From Sinotaia quadrata (taxonomy: Eukaryota; Mollusca; Gastropoda; Architaenioglossa; Viviparidae), in NCBI GenBank assembly GCA_028829895.1, contig CM054179.1:49621391-49685390 (forward strand): a stretch of DNA of 64,000 bases, read 5' to 3'. The position numbers and the translations under genes were made by a program. The notes below the pieces were generated by a model that did not search any database, had not been told where the DNA came from, and saw only the letters and a list, made by a program, of their open reading frames with translations. Below are positions 59,979 through 64,000 of the stretch, one piece after another; the first letter of the stretch is position 1, and each line of letters begins with the position of its first letter.

Positions 59979-60553
59979 ATACGAAATTCCAGCGTTTTCT
60001 TGGATTTTCTAAGACTGAATTCCAGAGTTTTCTTGGATTTTCTCAGACTGAATTCCAGCGTTTTCTTGGATTTTCTCAGACTGAAATTTAAGCGTTATTC
60101 TTGGCTTTTCTCATACGAAATTCCAGCGTTATTCTTGGATTTTCTCATACGAAATTTCAGTGTTTTTCTTTGGATTTTCTCACAATGAATTCAAACATAA
60201 TTTTTGGCTTTTCTCAGACTGATTTCAAACTTAATTCTTGGATTTTCTCAGACTGATTTCAAACTTAATTCTTGGATTTTCTCATACTGATTTCAAAGAT
60301 AATTCTTGGATTTTCTCACACTGAATTCAAACTTAATTTTTGGCTTTTCTCACACTGAATTCAAACTTAATTCTTGGCTTTTCTCACACTGAATTAAAAC
60401 TTAATTCTTGGCTTTTCTCACACTGAATTAAAACTTAATTCTTGGCTTTTCTCACACTGAATTCGAACTTAATTCTTGGCTTTTCTCACACTGAATTCGA
60501 ACATAATTCTTGGCTTTTCTCACACTGATTTCAAAGAAAATTCTTGGATTTTG
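59979..60553. repeat. 34-bp minisatellite, about 17 copies in variant domains
   Basis: Unit cttggcttttctcacactga plus attcaaacttaatt. Left copies read ggattttctcagactgaatt then ccagcgtt; right copies read ggcttttctcacactgaatt then caaacttaa. Confidence 0.95.
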
Positions 60554-60903
60554 TATGTAGATTAGTGCCGCAGTAAGACTGTAAGAAGTACTCTATATTA
60601 CTGAAAAGCTGTAAGTACAGTATACATTAGGTATGTGTGGAGATTAGTGCCGCTGAAAGGTCTGCATGTTGCGAAGTAACTCACCATCTACGCAACACTT
60701 CATAGTGCAGTGATGAAACAATTACATTATCATCTAGTGACGTAACATCTCACCTTGTAAGCACTGGACACATCATTGTACAGAGGCGTCATGTTTCTCG
60801 ATGACATTACGTCACAAACTATCACTCAGTGACAAAAATATCTCATAATTCAGTGACCAAATAACTCATTATGATATGACATAATACATTATCTTACACA
60901 TGT
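60554..60903. other. Unique sequence
   Basis: Contains a weakly repeated gtacgtaacatctcac-type composition but no clear array. Confidence 0.45.
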
Positions 60904-61050
60904 GCTGACTTCAGACCAATACTTTACATACTCAATTTCTTAAGTGCTGTCATACAGTCAGCTGACTTCATACCAATACTTTACATACTCAATTTGTTAA
61001 GTGCTATCTGTCATACAGTCGCCTGACTTCAGACCATACTTTACACACAC
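60904..61050. repeat. 57-60-bp tandem repeat, 2.5 copies
   Basis: gctgacttcagaccaatact anchors at 60904 and 60961, and a variant at 61021. Confidence 0.93.
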
Positions 61051-61351
61051 AGATTATTAACTTCTGTATTATATTAAACTAGATAGCACCAAGGCCTACT
61101 TTGACCTGAACACGGCAGTCAAGAATAAGAGTGGTTTGTGAAAATGGTCTGTGCTTCGGCAAGAAGATACTTCGTATAAATAAAGGAGAAAATCCGTAAT
61201 TTGACAACTAAACCTGCGTAAATAATACAAAACAAATAAACCACAAGTCGTTACTTTATAAAATAAATAAAATAATATAAAATAATAACATTTTTAGCTC
61301 ATCTACAATAATTTTAATAAACTCATACTTTTTGGAACAAGTGAAAGCAAA
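61051..61351. other. Unique AT-rich sequence
   Basis: Nothing recognised. Confidence 0.5.
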
Positions 61352-61442
61352 ACCAAGCTCTATTTATATCCCCAAACTAAATCCAAGTTCTATTTATATC
61401 CCCAAACTAAATCCAAGCTCTATTTATATCCCCAAACTAACA
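61352..61442. repeat. 30-bp minisatellite, 3 copies
   Basis: ccaagctctatttatatccc anchors at 61353, 61383 and 61413. Confidence 0.96.
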
Positions 61443-61750
61443 CTCACGTACGAACTATACAGAAGCAAGCAGATATAATTTTCATTCAGTTAAATCGCAG
61501 CCCAATAGGTAAAATAAAAACGATCAAGTTCGGTCCTGCTAGTTCAGTCCGCTTTTGCTGCACTAACCTCATTGCCCCTAACCCGGCGCCTAATTTCCAC
61601 TTCCACCGACCACAAGAAGCTAAAAGAACGGCAGTGAGGTGAGAGGTTAACCCATCAGTCGATCAGTACCTGTCAATGGAAACACTAGCTGCTAGACTTG
61701 TTCAATCAATCGACTCGCGGCTTTCCACACGCTGCTTGGAATGGGCGACG
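61443..61750. other. Unique sequence
   Basis: Nothing recognised. Confidence 0.5.
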
Positions 61751-61907
61751 TTCTACTGAACAGGTTTGTAGGAAAATATCAACAACTCAAGGAAGTCTAG
61801 ACGAATATGTAAGGGGTATTACAGTTAATTCTACTGAACAGGTTTGTAGGAAAATATCAACAACTCAAAGAAGTGTAGACTTAAAGGCAAGAGATATTAC
61901 AGTTAAT
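61751..61907. repeat. 78-bp direct repeat, two copies
   Basis: ttctactgaacaggtttgta begins at 61751 and 61829. Since 78 is divisible by three the plus frame stays open (STEQVCRKISTTQ twice), but nothing else suggests a gene. Confidence 0.95.
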
Positions 61908-62154
61908 TATGCTTGGTAATTCTGAGCTAGGCCATACTAAGTATTTTTTTATACTTAAATTCATTTCGTTTTGTTTGTGGTGGAGGTCGTAGAAAAACTG
62001 TTGCAAAAAAATTAAATAACTTAAAAGATTAATCGTGCAAAATCAAGAAAACATACAACCCCCCGCTCCAGTTATTAAGCAGGAGCCACACTCCAGTATT
62101 AAATAAATATTACAATACTGCAATGGAATTGCGGGTTTAGCGTTCTAATATGAG

Positions 62155-62156
<2 letters not shown>
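61908..62156. other. Unique AT-rich sequence
   Basis: Nothing recognised. Confidence 0.5.

Positions 62157-62230
<74 letters not shown>
62157..62230. repeat. (CA)n microsatellite
   Basis: About 37 uninterrupted CA units. Confidence 0.98.
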
Positions 62231-62232
<2 letters not shown>

Positions 62233-62562
62233 TTTATGACATTACCAAAAGATGCTTTTCCAAACAGACAAAAGCAGTATGTATTTTTCCTGTATTGTAA
62301 ACAGTTTTATTTGTAATAGAATGATACTTGATAACCTATAGTACAGCAGATTGTAAGTACAAAATAAGTTACCCAGCTTAATATGTCAGACTTTAGTGTA
62401 ACGTGTGCATAAATATGTGTTGTGTTTGAAGAAAATAAGACATTCGAAGTAAAGTTTGTGTATGTGTATCAGCGTGCATTCATGTGTACGGTGTGTGTGC
62501 GTGCAAAAAAAAAATCAAATCTGTTTTTTTTTATAAATAAAAATGCTCTCATTAGAAAGTAA

Positions 62563-62725
62563 AATGTTCCAGACTCCATGTAATGATAAAAGGCGTATTT
62601 TTATTTACTAAGGAAGTTATATAGTGTCCAAGTTGTGAAATATTCCAGACTTGCTGTAATGATAAAAGGCGTATTTTTATTTACTAATGAGTTATATAAT
62701 GTCCAAGTTGTGAAATGTTCCAGAC
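62563..62725. repeat. 77-bp direct repeat, about 2 copies
   Basis: taatgataaaaggcgtattt begins at 62581 and 62658, with gtccaagttgtgaaat after each. Confidence 0.95.
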
Positions 62726-62987
62726 ATAAGATGAGTTTAAAAGCAAGGATGAAGCGAGCAATGCAGTGGTTTGGTGGTCAGTAACCAAGACTATAGCGTG
62801 CATGGCAACATCCGTGCTCTCAAGAGTTCGGTTCGTGTGGCAGTGTAAAGTAATATTACAATAATCTACAAAGATTAAGTAGATTTTAGAATATAAGTAA
62901 TCGATATATGTTCGTATTCTTAGTTAATCACCATATCCTGTGCATTTCTGAGGGCATATGGGCATATGAATTTTTTTTTTATCTTTT
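62726..62987. other. Unique sequence
   Basis: A possible but weak tRNA-like pattern at 62760-62850 was considered and rejected. T run near 62975. Confidence 0.45.
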
Positions 62988-63290
62988 CGACACTCACTAT
63001 TTTTCTGTATTGTCTTCTTCAGCAATCACTATTTGTCTGTATTTTTTCTTAAGCATTCACTAGTTGTCATATTGTCTTCTTGAGCAATCATTAATTATTT
63101 GTCTTTGTTGTCTTCTTGGGCAATCATTACTTGTCTTTGTTGTCTTCTTGGGCAATCATTACTTGTCTTTGTTGTCTTCTTGGGCAATCATTACTTGTCT
63201 GTCTTCTTGGTCAGTTACTATTTGCCTGTGCTGTCTTCTTAGACAATCACTACTTGTTTGTGTTGTCTTCTTGAGAAATCGTAAATGCGT
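62988..63290. repeat. 32-bp minisatellite, about 9 copies
   Basis: tgtcttcttgggcaatcatt plus acttgtctttgt. Central copies (63110-63190) are nearly identical and the edges diverge. Confidence 0.93.
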
Positions 63291-63435
63291 TTACTGTCTT
63301 TCTAATCACTTGCAGCCAGTGACATCTAGACATAAGTTCATACTGCTACATTAATGTCTATGTACTTTACCACTAGAACTAAGCACGTATTTCAAATGAC
63401 TGTGTAGCGTTTCCATCACCAGCACTACACACCTG

Positions 63436-63890
63436 CCATTTACGTTATTACAACTTTTAATATTGGTATATTTGATATACTTTTGCACATTAATATATAT
63501 TTTTGGTACTGGTATATTTAAAATGCCTTTGCATATACATATCTTTCAATATTGGTATATTTAAATTACCATTACACATTAACATATCTTTCAAATTTGG
63601 TATATTTAAATTATCATTGCACATTAACATATCTTTCAATATTGGTATATTTAAATTACCATTACACATTAACATATCTTTCAATATTGGTATATTTAAA
63701 ATACCTTTGCATATACATATCTTTTATTATAGGTAATATTTAAATTACCATTGCACATTAACATATCTTACAATATTTGTATATTTTAATATACATCTTT
63801 TAATATCGGTATAGTTAAAATGCCTTTGTACATTACGTATCTTTTAATCCTGATATATCTAAAATATCTTTGCACATAAATATATTCTTC
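63436..63890. repeat. 45-bp AT-rich minisatellite, about 10 copies
   Basis: Units contain aacatatctttcaatattgg and tatatttaaattaccattac. The centre copies are cleanest. Fifteen-residue repeated frames on both strands are artefacts. Confidence 0.93.
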
Positions 63891-64000
63891 TATGTCAGTG
63901 TTTTTAATTAAACAGTAACAAAATGATACTATTATTAATATATTGCCATGTTTAAAGCCATTAAAAGAAACTTTTCAGTGTTCACTATGGGATTATTTTG

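Noticed and set aside
61698..61919. Open frame with a 26-residue duplication (STEQVCRKISTTQ)
   Set aside because: It is a 78-bp direct repeat with no recognised domain, so the open frame is probably incidental.
62755..62860. Possible tRNA-like SINE head (gcagtggtttggtgg and agttcggttcg)
   Set aside because: The B box is poor, spacing is uncertain and no conserved 3' domain or tail was seen.

Overview
This is nuclear, non-coding DNA from an animal, most plausibly an invertebrate. A lophotrochozoan or mollusc is my best guess but is not proven. The sequence is AT-rich by eye. It is filled with long dinucleotide and tetranucleotide tracts and several dozen minisatellites. It also holds tRNA-derived SINE pieces, a LINE remnant, and a non-autonomous hAT-type DNA transposon with exact target-site duplications. 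I recognise no intact cellular protein-coding gene, no rRNA gene, no functional tRNA gene and no CRISPR array. Most apparent open frames come from tandem repeats whose unit length is a multiple of three (24, 27, 33, 36, 42, 45 or 48 bp).

Layout. 0-10 kb: a 94-bp repeat at the edge, a 33-bp and a 48-bp minisatellite (the second carries a perfect 38-bp inverted repeat), copy A of a duplicated ~0.95-kb block (about 2728-3677), a 75-bp array, GT/CA tracts and a 24-bp array. 10-20 kb: SINE-like elements near 12.0 and 19.3 kb, a 1.1-kb purine-rich tract (12.83-13.97 kb), a TG/CG tract and the 3' remnant of a LINE (19.38-19.94 kb). 20-28 kb: 58-, 20- and 27-bp arrays, the hAT-type element at 22087-23460 with a broken retrotransposon gag fragment inside it, then 58-, 36-, 27- and 47-bp arrays. 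28-32.2 kb: copy B of the duplicated block, in which one 71-bp segment of copy A has become about twelve 74-bp units, then a 27-bp array and a homogeneous 40-bp array that creates nine CACGTG sites and ends beside a CpG-rich candidate promoter. 32-47 kb: AT and GATA tracts, arrays of 73, 74, 50, 47, 38 and 42 bp, and a 58+53-bp higher-order array. 47-64 kb: an 11-bp-unit array of about 0.94 kb, arrays of 36, 26, 53-58, 27, 34, 32 and 45 bp, a pyrimidine-rich tract and a CpG-rich unique island at 57.8-58.6 kb.

No set of genes works together here. The main biology visible is repeat birth and homogenisation: many unrelated short arrays, several with alternating two-unit structure or sharp variant boundaries, sit between old mobile-element fragments. 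Coordinates, periods and motifs were read by eye. Family assignments rest on remembered motifs and no database search was run. Copy numbers are approximate unless start positions are given.
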